Made by a program: the position numbers and the translations under genes
DNA from: Verrucomicrobiia bacterium
GTDB taxonomy: Bacteria; Verrucomicrobiota; Verrucomicrobiia; Verrucomicrobiales; Akkermansiaceae
DNA length: 64,000 nucleotides
Direction of reading: 5' to 3'
NCBI GenBank assembly: GCA_030432565.1
Contig: JAUIGV010000008.1
Coordinates: 124,001 to 188,000, forward strand
Notes under the pieces: model-generated
Told to the model about the DNA's origin: nothing
The model's database searches: none
What the model saw: the letters and a program-made list of their open reading frames with translations, nothing else
Part shown: positions 44,043-53,984 of the stretch, in pieces
How positions within the stretch are numbered: the first letter of the stretch is position 1
How the letters are laid out: every line of letters starts with the position of its first letter

Positions 44043-44537
44043 CGGCTCTTGTGGCGACTGGGCATCCGCCTTCGCCTTTTCAGCCAGATCAAGATACTGC
44101 TGAAATGAAGGTTCATCCTCCACGACATCTTTCACCGCCCTCGTGTAAATAAATTCGGCGATCTTTGTCAGATCCTCATTTTGTTTCCGCTTGCCCACCA
44201 GGCCGATTTCGATCGAATCCTTGCGCTTCACAAATCTGACTTTGATTGCCTCCTTGAGATGTGAAACCGCTTCGTCGGACGGCACTCCCAGCTTGGCTGC
44301 ATACTCCGTCTCCTCGGCAATCTCTTTCAAAACCTCCTCGTCGCTCAAAACTTTCTGAAAAGCTGATTCCCACCTGTCGCCCAGCTTATCCTTCAGCTCT
44401 CCGTTCAGCCCTTTGAGCGGAATCGCAATCCCTTTGAAGGAATTTGCATTCATCTTCCATGTGATAAAGCCAAAGACCGATCCCCCAACGAGAATCAGCC
44501 CGAGGATCGCGGTGACAAGGAACGTCTTCTTGTTCAT
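44034..44537 (-). CDS. Single-span membrane protein of unknown function
   Basis: 167 residues. N-terminal membrane segment (TFLVTAILGLILVGGSVFGF) followed by a periplasmic, helix-rich region: a segment with EVLKEIAEETEYAAKLGV, a beta strand KVRFVKRKDSIEIGLVGKRK and an acidic C terminus. The strand order and single anchor recall Wzz-type chain-length regulators but the match is weak. It points away from the M16 peptidase gene; the shared upstream region is 128 bp. Confidence 0.65.
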   Translation of the reverse strand: MNKKTFLVTAILGLILVGGSVFGFITWKMNANSFKGIAIPLKGLNGELKDKLGDRWESAFQKVLSDEEVLKEIAEETEYAAKLGVPSDEAVSHLKEAIKVRFVKRKDSIEIGLVGKRKQNEDLTKIAEFIYTRAVKDVVEDEPSFQQYLDLAEKAKADAQSPQEPSE

Positions 44538-44665
44538 GCAAATTGATTAACACTTTTAAAAGCCGGGGTCAGGAACTTTCACACAAAAATCCCACACCCC
44601 CTTTTCTCCCACTCATTCTTGAATTCGATATTGGACGTTGCGATCCGATAACGCCATCCTCCGGC

Positions 44666-47182
44666 ATGGAATTTCCCGCCAGCACGGCAAGACTCGTCAC
44701 GCTTGATCCCGAATTCGATACGATCCTGGACCCCAACAAAGAGTCTCCGGTCATTTCAGCCCAAATCTGGGTCGAAACCGGATCCCAGCACGAATCCGCC
44801 CTCGCCGGTTCCGGCATCTCGCACCTCCTCGAGCACATGGTCTTTAAAGGAACCGACCGCTTCTCAGGCGAGGCCCTCTCGCAAGAAGTGCAGGCGGCCG
44901 GAGGCCAGTGGAACGCCTACACGTCCTTTGATCGCACGGTCTACTATATCGACGGCCCCGCCAGATCGCTCGACCTCTTTCTTTCCGCTCTCATCGAGAT
45001 GGTCTTTCGCCCCACCTTCCCCGAAGATGAATACGAAAAGGAAAAAGATGTCATTCGGCGCGAAATTGCGATGGGGCTCGACGATCCGGATTCCGTCTCC
45101 TCGCAACTCCTCTTTCGCACCTGCTACCAGCGCGACAACCGACGCCACCCGGTTATTGGCCACCGCGATCTCTTCGACGCCATCACTTACGATGAGATGA
45201 AGACCTACCACGCCGCCAAATATCGTCCCCACAATTCCTTCCTCGTCCTCTCCGGCGGCTTCGATCCGGCCGAGGCCAAATCCATCATCGAACGTGAACT
45301 CGCCAAAGGCCTCCGCCCACCGGCCTCCTTTCCCATCGTCGCTCCCGTCGAACCACGCCAAATGGGACCACGCCGTGCCTCCCGTTCATTTGCCATTCCC
45401 AACACCCACCTTGCCCTCACATGGCAAATCCCCGGTCTCACCCACGAGGACGCTCCCGCACTTGAACTTCTTTCCGTCATCCTCGGCGGGGGCCGGGCCT
45501 CCCCGCTCTACCGCGTCATCCGCGAGGAAAAATCGCTCGCGCATTCCATCGGAGCCTATTCCTGGATGCCCGCCGACGGACCCGGAATTTTCAGCGCCTA
45601 TGCCGAGGTTGAACCCGAAAACACGGAAACCGTCGAAAAGGAAATCCTCTATCAAATTCAGAAACTTGGGGGCGCGGATCTTACCCGCCCCATCGCCCGG
45701 GCATTTCGTCAGATCGCGTCGCAGCAATTCAAAACGCTCACCACCGCCTCAGGTCGGGCCTCGGACCTTGCCTCCAACTGGCACAATGCACGCGATCTCA
45801 ATTACACCCGCTCTGCGATCCAAAAACTTTCCCGGGTGACCGAGGGCGATCTTCGCCGCGCAATCCAGACCTATCTCAATGAGGAAAATCTTACTGTCAC
45901 CACCCTCATTCCCGAGAGCCTGGAAACAGAATTCTCGGCGCATGCCTCCCCGTCTGGTCCTGACAAAATTAGCGAGCACACCTTGTCAAACGGACTGAGG
46001 GTCATCCTTCAACGTGACCCCACTGTCCCCGCTGTTTACAGCCAGACTTCCCTGCTTGCAGGGTCACTCTCGGAATCCCCCGAATCAGCAGGTTTGAATT
46101 CCTTGCTCTCCCGCCTTCTTACCAAAGGCACGAATACCCGCGATGCGCAAAATATCGCCGAAACCCTGGAGGATCTTGGCGCAAGTATCGGAGCCGCAGC
46201 CGGCAACAACACCCTCATGCTTTCCTCCTACTGCCTGCGCGCTGACCTCCCGACCGTAATCAGTTTGCTGGGCGAAATCATTTGTGAGCCCAGCTTTCCC
46301 GGAGATGCCATCGAGCGCGAAAAAGCAGCCCTCATCGCCGGCCTCGAAGAACTCCTCGAGGATCCCGCCAGCCGGGCTTTCCGCGAAATGCGCCACCAAC
46401 TCTGGAATGGACAGGGCTACGGTGTGCCCTCTTCCGGAACTGTCGAATCGCTCCAATCGCTCGACCGTCTCACGATTTCCGCACAGCACTCGCGCTACTT
46501 CACCGCCAGGAACATGGTCTGTGCCTTCTTTGGAGATCTTGACCCCGAAGCGACTCTCCAGGCACTGGAAAAATCACTCGGCACGCTCCCAGCCGGTGAC
46601 CCACCTTCCTTCGGGGAGGCACTGGCCGCCCAGGCAGGCGAGCACGCCCTCAAACTTGAGAAACAACAGGCCGTCCTTGCTATCGGCTTCCCCGGACTCG
46701 CGCAAGATGACCCCCGCCGCTTCGCGCTTGAACTGATCGATGCCTATTGCTCCGATATGGCGGGCCCGCTCTTTACCCGGATTCGCGAAGAACTCGGGCT
46801 CGCCTACTATGTGAGCACCTCGCAATTCCTCGGAATCAACACCGGTCTCTTCGCCTTCTACCTCGGCACCGCGCCCGATCAACTCGACTTCGCCCGCCGA
46901 GAGTTACAAGGCGAAATCACCAAAATCATCGAAGACGGAATCCCCGCCGATGCCATCGAGCGAGTCAAAGCGAATGTGGAGGCCCGGGAGGCGCTCCGCA
47001 ATCAAAGCCCCTCCGCCCGTGCCAGAATGGCCGCACTCGATGTTCTCCTCGGCCACCCCGCCGACCACCACCTCTCACAGAGCAAACGCCTCAACGCTGT
47101 CACTGCAGAGGAGATTCACCAACTTGCCAAAGAACTCTTCAACGAAGACAAAGCCACCATCGTGACCGTCTCCCCGGGCTAA
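44666..47182 (+). CDS. M16 (pitrilysin/insulinase) metallopeptidase, two-half chain
   Basis: 838 residues from the ATG at 44666; earlier starts would add 41 residues with no family likeness. The N-terminal half has the inverted zinc motif H53-L-L-E56-H57 and the distal Glu in VIRREIAMGL. The second half (from about residue 440, HTLSNGLRVILQRD) has the same fold, but the zinc motif is replaced (LNSLLSRLLTKG), as usual for the non-catalytic half. It ends in a signature TRIREELGLAYYV. No signal peptide is evident, so it is probably cytosolic. It degrades peptides inside a closed chamber. Confidence 0.92.
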   Translation: MEFPASTARLVTLDPEFDTILDPNKESPVISAQIWVETGSQHESALAGSGISHLLEHMVFKGTDRFSGEALSQEVQAAGGQWNAYTSFDRTVYYIDGPARSLDLFLSALIEMVFRPTFPEDEYEKEKDVIRREIAMGLDDPDSVSSQLLFRTCYQRDNRRHPVIGHRDLFDAITYDEMKTYHAAKYRPHNSFLVLSGGFDPAEAKSIIERELAKGLRPPASFPIVAPVEPRQMGPRRASRSFAIPNTHLALTWQIPGLTHEDAPALELLSVILGGGRASPLYRVIREEKSLAHSIGAYSWMPADGPGIFSAYAEVEPENTETVEKEILYQIQKLGGADLTRPIARAFRQIASQQFKTLTTASGRASDLASNWHNARDLNYTRSAIQKLSRVTEGDLRRAIQTYLNEENLTVTTLIPESLETEFSAHASPSGPDKISEHTLSNGLRVILQRDPTVPAVYSQTSLLAGSLSESPESAGLNSLLSRLLTKGTNTRDAQNIAETLEDLGASIGAAAGNNTLMLSSYCLRADLPTVISLLGEIICEPSFPGDAIEREKAALIAGLEELLEDPASRAFREMRHQLWNGQGYGVPSSGTVESLQSLDRLTISAQHSRYFTARNMVCAFFGDLDPEATLQALEKSLGTLPAGDPPSFGEALAAQAGEHALKLEKQQAVLAIGFPGLAQDDPRRFALELIDAYCSDMAGPLFTRIREELGLAYYVSTSQFLGINTGLFAFYLGTAPDQLDFARRELQGEITKIIEDGIPADAIERVKANVEAREALRNQSPSARARMAALDVLLGHPADHHLSQSKRLNAVTAEEIHQLAKELFNEDKATIVTVSPG

Positions 47183-47266
47183 CGAAAACTCTGGAGGGTG
47201 GAATCAATTACGGGGTCGTCCCCGTGCTCTCTCGCGACTGATCATCCTCATCAACCGGGAGCTCGA

Positions 47267-47676
47267 TCATTCTGGAAGTCGGCAAAACTGCTCCCGGAGG
47301 AACCCCCACTTTACCCTTCCAAAAAAGTGGCGTGTCTCCTCGATGATCGAAAGCCCGCGGATATCACTGCCTTTCTCGACAGGCGCATAAATATCGCCTG
47401 GAACCATCCATCCGCGAAGAATCACCCGCTGTTCATTGCCGGAATTAGCAACTCGCATCAGAGCGTCACCGGCAGCCCCCGTCTGCAAGGGCTCGTGGTC
47501 ATACAAACACGTCGCAAAACCGACGGAACGAGCGGACTCTTCCTCCGGAAACAAAATATGCGGGAGATTCACCAGGGGACGGGCAGGCTATCTTTTAAAA
47601 ACGCCGCTGGCAATTTCAGGTCCCTCCATGGCACGGCGCGGTAGCGGATCCACCGCTCTGGCAGGACGCCGACCAT
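47267..47676 (-). pseudogene. Frameshifted gene of unknown function
   Basis: A reading frame from the ATG at 47676 (MVGVLPERWIRYRAVPWRDL) stops at 47569, but the -1/+1 frame continues without a stop to 47267 (VNLPHILFPEEESARSVGFA; then GWMVPGDIYAPVEKG). Joining them at the four-G run 47575-47578 (one base missing) gives a smooth 136-residue protein ending in CRLPE. The joined sequence looks protein-like on both sides of the break. This is either a decayed gene or a sequencing error at a homopolymer. It fills the otherwise empty 592-bp stretch between the M16 peptidase and the first cytochrome gene. Confidence 0.45.
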
Positions 47677-47798
47677 CCAAAATGCGGCAAGGATGAAGGA
47701 AAATCATTATTAGATACTCAAAATGCCCTCAAAGAAGTTGGGCCTCAGGTGAAAAGAGGCGGCTTATCTGACCGTTGACTAATGACAGACTCCTGATG

Positions 47799-50162
47799 AT
47801 GACCGTTTTACGCCTCCGAACGATCCTTTCGACCCTCTCGCTGGCGGTCGGAATCTGCTTTGCGGACAAGGAAGCAGAAAAAGAGGTCGAAATCGAATTC
47901 CAGAAAAAGATCGAGCCCCTGCTGCAGGACTATTGTTACGACTGCCACGGCGACGGGGCGGACAAGGGTGATTTCGTTCTCGATGGTTTTGAGAACACCA
48001 CCGCCCTCCTTCAAAACCAACACGTTTGGCTTCGTATTTGGGAGAATCTCCGCACCGAGATGATGCCTCCGGCGAAGGAGGAATTCCAGCCGTCCCCCAA
48101 GGAACGGAAGGAGTTGGTCGCATGGATTGAGAAAAAGGTCTTCGCCCTCGACCCCGAAAACCCCGATCCGGGCCGCGTCACGATCCGGAGAATGAACCGC
48201 GAGGAATACCGGAACACCATCGCAGACGTTGTTGGAGTGGATTTCAACACGACCGACAACTTCCCCCCCGACGACACCGGCTTTGGTTTCGACACCATCG
48301 GCGACGTCCTGACCATCTCACCGCTTTTGATGGAGAAGTATCTCAACGCGGCCGCAGAGATTGCAGAATTGGCTCTACCCGCTGATGCCGGGAAACCAAA
48401 ACCGATCGCAATCGATGCCGGAAGTTTTCGCGATCGCGGAGGCAGCCAGACCGCTCGTTTTATGGAGGCGAACGTTGCTCAAACTGTTTCCGCAAAACGA
48501 CGCATCGACGCAGGAGGTAAATACTCACTGGAAGTTGCCTACACCGTGAAAAGCGAAGGCGGGAGCCCGAAAGGACAATCCGCCAAATGGCAAATGCTCA
48601 TCGATGGTGAGAAAGTCCGGGAACTTGACTTCAATTCCGACAAGTCACGTGGAAGCCGCTTCGTTCAGGAATTCGACCTGGCGAGAGGCGAGCATCGTTT
48701 CGAGTTCGTCATCATTCCCGAAAACAACGGAGAAGGGAATGGCACCGTCGGAATTCAGGTCGATCGCTTTAAACTGACGCGTCTCGGATTGGATGACAGT
48801 TGGGATCTTTACCCCGAAAGCTATCAACGGATCTTTGTCGATGGCCTGCCTCCTGCCGGAGAAAAGGAAAAGGCAACCTACATGCGAAAAATCGTCGAGA
48901 ACTTCGCCTTTCGCGCCTTCCGACGCCCCCCGCGGAAGAAGCTCATTGACCAAATCACAAATCTTGCCGTGACCAAGAGCAAAGAGAGCAAGTTTGTCGA
49001 TGGCGTTCGCCTTGCCGTCACCGCAACCCTGACCTCTCCCAGCTTCCTCTTCCGCAGTGAAACCCAGGCGGAACCGGACAATCCCGGCAAAGTCGTCTTG
49101 CTCGATGAATACGCGCTCGCTTCCCGGCTTTCCTACTTCCTGTGGAGCTCTGCTCCGGACAAAACGCTTCTGGATCTTGCGGAGAAAAAACAACTCCGGA
49201 AATACCTCCGCGGACAAGTGGACCGCATGCTCGCTGACAAAAAATCAGACCGAATGGTCGAAAACTTCATCGGTCAGTGGCTTCAGGCGCGAGATTTGCA
49301 GGGACTGAGCATTGATACCCGGCGCATTCTGCGGGAACGGGACAGCCGGAAAGCCAATCGGGTTTTCAATCAGGGAACACGCCGGGATATGAAAATAGAG
49401 ACGGAAGAATTCTTTCGTCACGTTCTCGTTCAAAACCGCCCCATTTTAGAACTCCTCAACGGGAATTATTCTTTCCTCAACGAAAACCTTGCCAATTTTT
49501 ACGGGGTGCGCGGCGTGAGCGGCAGAGAGTTCCGCAAGGTCGAGTTCGACGAGAATGTCAAGGGTCGCGGCGGGCTTCTCGGCCAGGGCACCTTCCTGAT
49601 TGTGACCTCGCAGTCCACCCGCACCTCTCCGGTCAAGCGGGGTCTTTTCGTCCTCGATAACATACTCGGGACCCCCGCTCCCCCTGCCCCGCCCGATGTC
49701 CCGGAGTTGGAGGAAGTCCAGAAAAAGCTGGAGAAAGGAGCAACCATGCGGGATCTGATGGAAGTCCACCGCGAGAAACCACTGTGTGCCTCGTGTCACG
49801 AACGCATGGACCCGATCGGGCTTGCCCTCGAGAACTTCAACGCCCTCGGCCAGTGGCGGGACAATGAAGATGGCAAGGAAATCGACAGCGCCGGCAAGCT
49901 CGTCACCGGAGAGAGATTCTCAAATGTCATGGAACTTAAGACCATTCTGGCAGGTTCCCGCAAACAAGATTTCTATCGCTGCCTCACCGAAAAAATGCTG
50001 ACCTACGCTCTTGGCCGGGGCGTCGAGTACTACGATGCCCCAACTGTGGATGCCATCATGACCCAGCTCCTAAAAGACGGTGGCGGAATGAAAGATCTCA
50101 TTTATGCTGTCATCGAAAGCGTTCCATTTCAAAAACGAAGAGGGGACGGAAACGCCTTTTAA
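47799..50162 (+). CDS. DUF1587/1595/1592/1588/1585 c-type cytochrome protein (cassette 1)
   Basis: 787 residues from the ATG at 47799 (other in-frame ATGs at 47775 and 47796 only extend the leader). Signal peptide about 1-22. Two heme sites: C46-Y-D-C-H in the PSCyt1 domain and C663-A-S-C-H in DUF1588 (followed by [13 protein letters not shown]). DUF1587 ([20 protein letters not shown]), DUF1592 and DUF1585 ([12 protein letters not shown]) can be placed in order. The family is typical of Planctomycetota/Verrucomicrobiota and is nearly always next to a DUF1552 gene, as here. Function unproven; periplasmic electron transfer in polymer or organic-compound oxidation is inferred. Confidence 0.93.
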   Translation: MTVLRLRTILSTLSLAVGICFADKEAEKEVEIEFQKKIEPLLQDYCYDCHGDGADKGDFVLDGFENTTALLQNQHVWLRIWENLRTEMMPPAKEEFQPSPKERKELVAWIEKKVFALDPENPDPGRVTIRRMNREEYRNTIADVVGVDFNTTDNFPPDDTGFGFDTIGDVLTISPLLMEKYLNAAAEIAELALPADAGKPKPIAIDAGSFRDRGGSQTARFMEANVAQTVSAKRRIDAGGKYSLEVAYTVKSEGGSPKGQSAKWQMLIDGEKVRELDFNSDKSRGSRFVQEFDLARGEHRFEFVIIPENNGEGNGTVGIQVDRFKLTRLGLDDSWDLYPESYQRIFVDGLPPAGEKEKATYMRKIVENFAFRAFRRPPRKKLIDQITNLAVTKSKESKFVDGVRLAVTATLTSPSFLFRSETQAEPDNPGKVVLLDEYALASRLSYFLWSSAPDKTLLDLAEKKQLRKYLRGQVDRMLADKKSDRMVENFIGQWLQARDLQGLSIDTRRILRERDSRKANRVFNQGTRRDMKIETEEFFRHVLVQNRPILELLNGNYSFLNENLANFYGVRGVSGREFRKVEFDENVKGRGGLLGQGTFLIVTSQSTRTSPVKRGLFVLDNILGTPAPPAPPDVPELEEVQKKLEKGATMRDLMEVHREKPLCASCHERMDPIGLALENFNALGQWRDNEDGKEIDSAGKLVTGERFSNVMELKTILAGSRKQDFYRCLTEKMLTYALGRGVEYYDAPTVDAIMTQLLKDGGGMKDLIYAVIESVPFQKRRGDGNAF

Positions 50163-50170
50163 AAAAGGCG
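50153..50170 (+). repeat. Inverted repeat over the cytochrome stop codon
   Basis: CGCCTTTT and AAAAGGCG separated by two bases, covering the TAA at 50160-50162. It is a perfect 8-bp stem with an impossible small loop if fully paired, so about 6 bp would form. It may modulate read-through to the DUF1552 gene 56 bp downstream. Confidence 0.3.
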
Positions 50171-50225
50171 CAGCAAAGCCCTTCACCCTCTTTCAAACCC
50201 ATCAACTCCCAAACGACCAAGCCCC

Positions 50226-51590
50226 ATGAACAAACCATCGATTAACTTTGGACGTCGCGCCTTTCTTCGCGGCCTCGGCGCCAGTGTTGCCCTGCCCGCC
50301 TTCCGATCCCTCGGAGTTGAAGTCAAAGCCGCTGCCGCTGCCCGCGGTGTGACCGCGACCGGTGCTCCCCTGCGAATGGCCTATTTGTATGTTCCAAATG
50401 GCGTCATCATGGATAAGTGGCGTCCGGAGGGAACAGGCTCGGATTTCAAATTCAACGAGTCGATGAAGTCGCTCAACGAATTCAAAAAGGACCTGCAAAT
50501 TGTCAAAGGACTGGAACAGGCCAACGGCTGGGCCGGCCCCGATGGCGCCGGTGACCACGCCCGGGGCGGTGCCACCTTCCTCACCGGTGCACGCCCCCGC
50601 AAGACCGCAGGTTCTGATATCCGACTCGGTGTCTCGGCCGACCAAATGGCCGCAAACTACATTGGCTCGGAAACCCGCCTCCCCTCGCTCGAGCTCTCGT
50701 GTGATGCTGTTCGCAAATCGGGCAATTGTGACTCGGGGTATTCGTGTGCCTACCAGTACAATTTGTCGTGGCGCTCCGCCACCCAGCCGATGACACCCGA
50801 GTCGAATCCACGCTTGGTCTTTGAGCGCTTGTTTGGAGGAGGCTCCAGCGAGGAGCGCCAAAAGGGTCTCGCCAGACGCCGGGCGGAAAAGCGTTCCATC
50901 CTGGACATCGTAATGGACGATGCAAAAGCAATGAACGGCGAATTGGGCCGGAACGACCGCAATAAGCTCGATGAGTATATGACCGGGGTGCGTGAGATCG
51001 AACGGCGCATTGAAAAAGCCGAAAGCTTCGGCCCTCCGCCCGAGCCCGGTGTTGATGCTCCCGACGAAGGAGTTCCGCGTGAATACCAGGAACACATCCG
51101 CCTTCTCTTCGACATGTTGCTTCTGGCCTTCAAAACCGATCAGACCCGCATCTCCTCTTTCCTGCTCGCCCACGACGGCAGCAACCGAAGCTTCTCAAAC
51201 CTTGGATTCAACGAAGGCCACCACAGCCTTTCACACCATCGCAGTGCACAGGACAAGATGGACAAGATCGCCAAGATCGATGCCTTCTACACCCAGCAGT
51301 TGGCCTACTTCTTGAAACAGATGAAGTCGACCGAAGATGTCGATGGCAACACTCTGCTTCACAACTCCATGATCGTTTGGGGAAGCGGTATCTCCAATGC
51401 CGACCGGCACACCCATGACGACCTCCCCATCATTCTGGCCGGTAACGCGGGTGGAAAGTTCCAGACCGGGCGTCATGTCGAAGTCCCTGACAACACTCCT
51501 CTCAACAACCTCTATATGCGAATGCTCAAAGAAGCCGGAGCATCCGTCGACCGAATTGGAGATTCCAGTGGGCTGCTCACACAAGTTTAG
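50226..51590 (+). CDS. DUF1552 Tat-exported protein (cassette 1)
   Basis: 454 residues. Tat signal with twin arginine (NFGRRAFLRGLGASVALPAF). The DUF1552 body follows: LRMAYLYVPNGVIMDKWRP, a metal-type motif GDHARGGATFLTGA, FAFKTD-like LLAFKTDQTRISSFLLAHDG, GHHSLSHHRS and the C-terminal NADRHTHDDLPIILAGNAGG (quoted in part). The fold is related to alkaline phosphatase/sulfatase-like DUF1501 proteins. No enzyme activity is known. Tat export means it is folded, perhaps with a cofactor, before reaching the periplasm, where it probably partners the cytochrome encoded upstream (63-bp gap). Confidence 0.92.
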   Translation: MNKPSINFGRRAFLRGLGASVALPAFRSLGVEVKAAAAARGVTATGAPLRMAYLYVPNGVIMDKWRPEGTGSDFKFNESMKSLNEFKKDLQIVKGLEQANGWAGPDGAGDHARGGATFLTGARPRKTAGSDIRLGVSADQMAANYIGSETRLPSLELSCDAVRKSGNCDSGYSCAYQYNLSWRSATQPMTPESNPRLVFERLFGGGSSEERQKGLARRRAEKRSILDIVMDDAKAMNGELGRNDRNKLDEYMTGVREIERRIEKAESFGPPPEPGVDAPDEGVPREYQEHIRLLFDMLLLAFKTDQTRISSFLLAHDGSNRSFSNLGFNEGHHSLSHHRSAQDKMDKIAKIDAFYTQQLAYFLKQMKSTEDVDGNTLLHNSMIVWGSGISNADRHTHDDLPIILAGNAGGKFQTGRHVEVPDNTPLNNLYMRMLKEAGASVDRIGDSSGLLTQV

Positions 51591-51598
51591 TCAGCCCC

Positions 51599-53911
51599 CT
51601 ATCCTCCCCGACGCTTCTGAAAAGGCGAGCTCCTGATGATTGCAACAACCAAATCCTTTAGTGTGCCTTCACCTTCGCTCAGTTCCTTTATCAGGGCATC
51701 GATCGTGACGGCATCGAAATATTCCGGCCCCCGCCCAATCGCGTAGGTGAGAATCTTCTCGCTGAGACAACGATAAAAATCATCCCGCCGTTTATCGGCC
51801 AGAACGTTCTTGAGCCCGGCGATGTCGCTGAACTCCTCGCCGGTGATCAGCACTCCGGCAGAGTCGATGGGCTGCCCTGCTTCCTTATCGCGGAACTGTC
51901 CTATGGCATTGAAGTTTTCGAGCCCCAAACCAATCGGATCCATCCGCTTGTGACAACTGGCACACATCGGTTTTTCACGATGCACCTCCATCATCTGCCG
52001 CATTGTCAACGGCTTCCCCTGATGCTCTGAAACCTCTTCCAGTTCCGGCACGTCGGGCGGGGCGGGCGGGGCGGGAGTGCCTAAAATGTTATCGAGGACA
52101 AAAAGGCCGCGTTTCACGGGCGATGTCCGAGTTGGATTGGAGGTCACCAGGAGGAAGGTGCCCTGCCCCAAAACCCCTCCGCGCTGCGGATGCTCGTGCA
52201 AATCAACCAGTCGATGCTCGGCACCGCGGACGCCGGGAATGTCATAAAACTTTGCCAATCTCTCATTCAGAAAACTATAACGCGCCGAGATCAACTCCGC
52301 AGCCGGTCGGTTGTTCTTAAGAATGAATTCAAAGAAGAGTTCGGATTCCTCCTTCATGTCACTGCGAAGCCGTTCATTGAAAATCCGGTCTGCCTCCCGC
52401 TGATCCGTCGTTCCAATCACACGACCGGCGTCAATGGCGACATTCTCGACATCCCGCGCCTGAAGCCATTGCCCGACAAAGTTATCCACGAACCGACGGG
52501 ACTTGGGACTCGCGATCATCCGGTCAATCTGGGCATTGAGATTTTTACGAAGCTCTTTTTTAAAGGCGAGGCTCAGCAATTCGTCATCGGGAACCGAACT
52601 CCAAAGAAAGAATGAAAGACGCGCAGCTAGGGCATATTCATCCAGCATCACGATCTTCCCGCGATTATTGGGTTCCGGTTGGATTTCCGCGCGGAACAAG
52701 AAGCGGGGTGAAGCAAGTACCGCCGTCATGGCATGCTTGATGCCATCCTCAAAGCTCCGGCCCGGGGTCTGATCCACCTGCATCGCCATCTTTACAAGCC
52801 GGGCCACAGTGCCCCGATCAAGAGGACGGCGAAACGCCCGGCTCACAAAACTCCGCATGATCTTGCGAGCATACAACTCCCGCTCGCGCATTTCCTCCGG
52901 AGCCGGTCCATCAACCATGATCATGCTGTATCCCTTGGGATACTCCTTAAAGCTGCCATCAAGCGGCCCTTTAATCGTAACTTGTTTCAAAATTGCGGAT
53001 TGTTCCCCCTGCCCCTCACCGGGCGGATTTTTTGGGCTGAGACGGACCTCCACGGTATTGCGTCCTTTTACCAGATCAGCCTGCCCCCCCATCGAGATCT
53101 TGTCGCGTTGATCCCAGCCGATGATCCGCTCGGCAATCTTTTGGCCATTCACCCAAAGTTCGAGTCCGGCACTCTGGTCGGTGGCTGCAGCCGAACCCCG
53201 GACGGCATAGTCAAGGGTAACCTGATAAACACCATTCGCTGGCGCATCCCCCTTCAAATAGACTTTGCGCTCATCCTTAAACTCCAACCAATTTGCCTGC
53301 TGCTTCTCGTCCCCATCCTTGCGAAACCGGCTTCCTTCAAAGAGCCGAACCGGAGTCTGCATCGCCGCCCCCTTCGGCAAAGCCTTCTCAACAATAGACG
53401 AAGCCGCTTCGAGATACTTCTCCATGTGAAGGGGAGAAATGGAAAGGACATCTCCGATGGTATCGAATCCGTATCCCGTATCGTCAGCCGGAAAGTTCTC
53501 CCAGGTTTCATACTCCACACCAAGAAGGTCCTTGATCGCATAGTAATATTCGACCCGATTTAAACGCCGAATTGTCACCCGCCCCGGATCCGGGTTTTCG
53601 GGATCGAGCTTGAAGACCCGCTTCTCGATCCACCCCATGAGCTGGCGCTTCTCGGCGAGATCAGGTTGATCCTTTTTCGGGGGCGGCATGATTTGAGACC
53701 TCACATTGCGCCAGACCGCGAGCCAGTGGTCGATGTCATCGAGATGACCGGAAAGATCATCGTACTGGTCCATTAAGAAATCCCCTTTCGAAGAACCATC
53801 ACCATGACAGTCGAAACAATAATCTTCGAGAATCGGCTTGATCTCCTTCTCGAAGGTCACATCACCCGAGGCCAGGGCAGGCAGGAATAGAAAGGCCAGG
53901 AGTCGCTTCAT
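51599..53911 (-). CDS. DUF1592-family c-type cytochrome protein, inverted paralogue
   Basis: 770 residues. Signal peptide MKRLLAFLFLPALASG; heme motifs C32-F-D-C-H and C650-A-S-C-H (followed by KRMDPIGLGLENF). Same domain order as the protein at 47799 and closely related to it; both contain the stretch [20 protein letters not shown]. It is on the opposite strand, ends 8 bp from the DUF1552 stop, and has no DUF1552 partner of its own. It may share the one between them. The upstream region is divergent to the TIM-barrel gene. Confidence 0.93.
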   Translation of the reverse strand: MKRLLAFLFLPALASGDVTFEKEIKPILEDYCFDCHGDGSSKGDFLMDQYDDLSGHLDDIDHWLAVWRNVRSQIMPPPKKDQPDLAEKRQLMGWIEKRVFKLDPENPDPGRVTIRRLNRVEYYYAIKDLLGVEYETWENFPADDTGYGFDTIGDVLSISPLHMEKYLEAASSIVEKALPKGAAMQTPVRLFEGSRFRKDGDEKQQANWLEFKDERKVYLKGDAPANGVYQVTLDYAVRGSAAATDQSAGLELWVNGQKIAERIIGWDQRDKISMGGQADLVKGRNTVEVRLSPKNPPGEGQGEQSAILKQVTIKGPLDGSFKEYPKGYSMIMVDGPAPEEMRERELYARKIMRSFVSRAFRRPLDRGTVARLVKMAMQVDQTPGRSFEDGIKHAMTAVLASPRFLFRAEIQPEPNNRGKIVMLDEYALAARLSFFLWSSVPDDELLSLAFKKELRKNLNAQIDRMIASPKSRRFVDNFVGQWLQARDVENVAIDAGRVIGTTDQREADRIFNERLRSDMKEESELFFEFILKNNRPAAELISARYSFLNERLAKFYDIPGVRGAEHRLVDLHEHPQRGGVLGQGTFLLVTSNPTRTSPVKRGLFVLDNILGTPAPPAPPDVPELEEVSEHQGKPLTMRQMMEVHREKPMCASCHKRMDPIGLGLENFNAIGQFRDKEAGQPIDSAGVLITGEEFSDIAGLKNVLADKRRDDFYRCLSEKILTYAIGRGPEYFDAVTIDALIKELSEGEGTLKDLVVAIIRSSPFQKRRGG

Positions 53912-53984
53912 CTGGAGACAGAATACGCGCGAAAAAAGCGTTTTCTAATTCGTAATCCCGGAAAAGTTCCGGTATCGTTCTTGC

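Noticed and set aside
50202-51173. 323-codon minus-strand frame over DUF1552
   Set aside because: Antisense of a clear Tat-exported DUF1552 protein.
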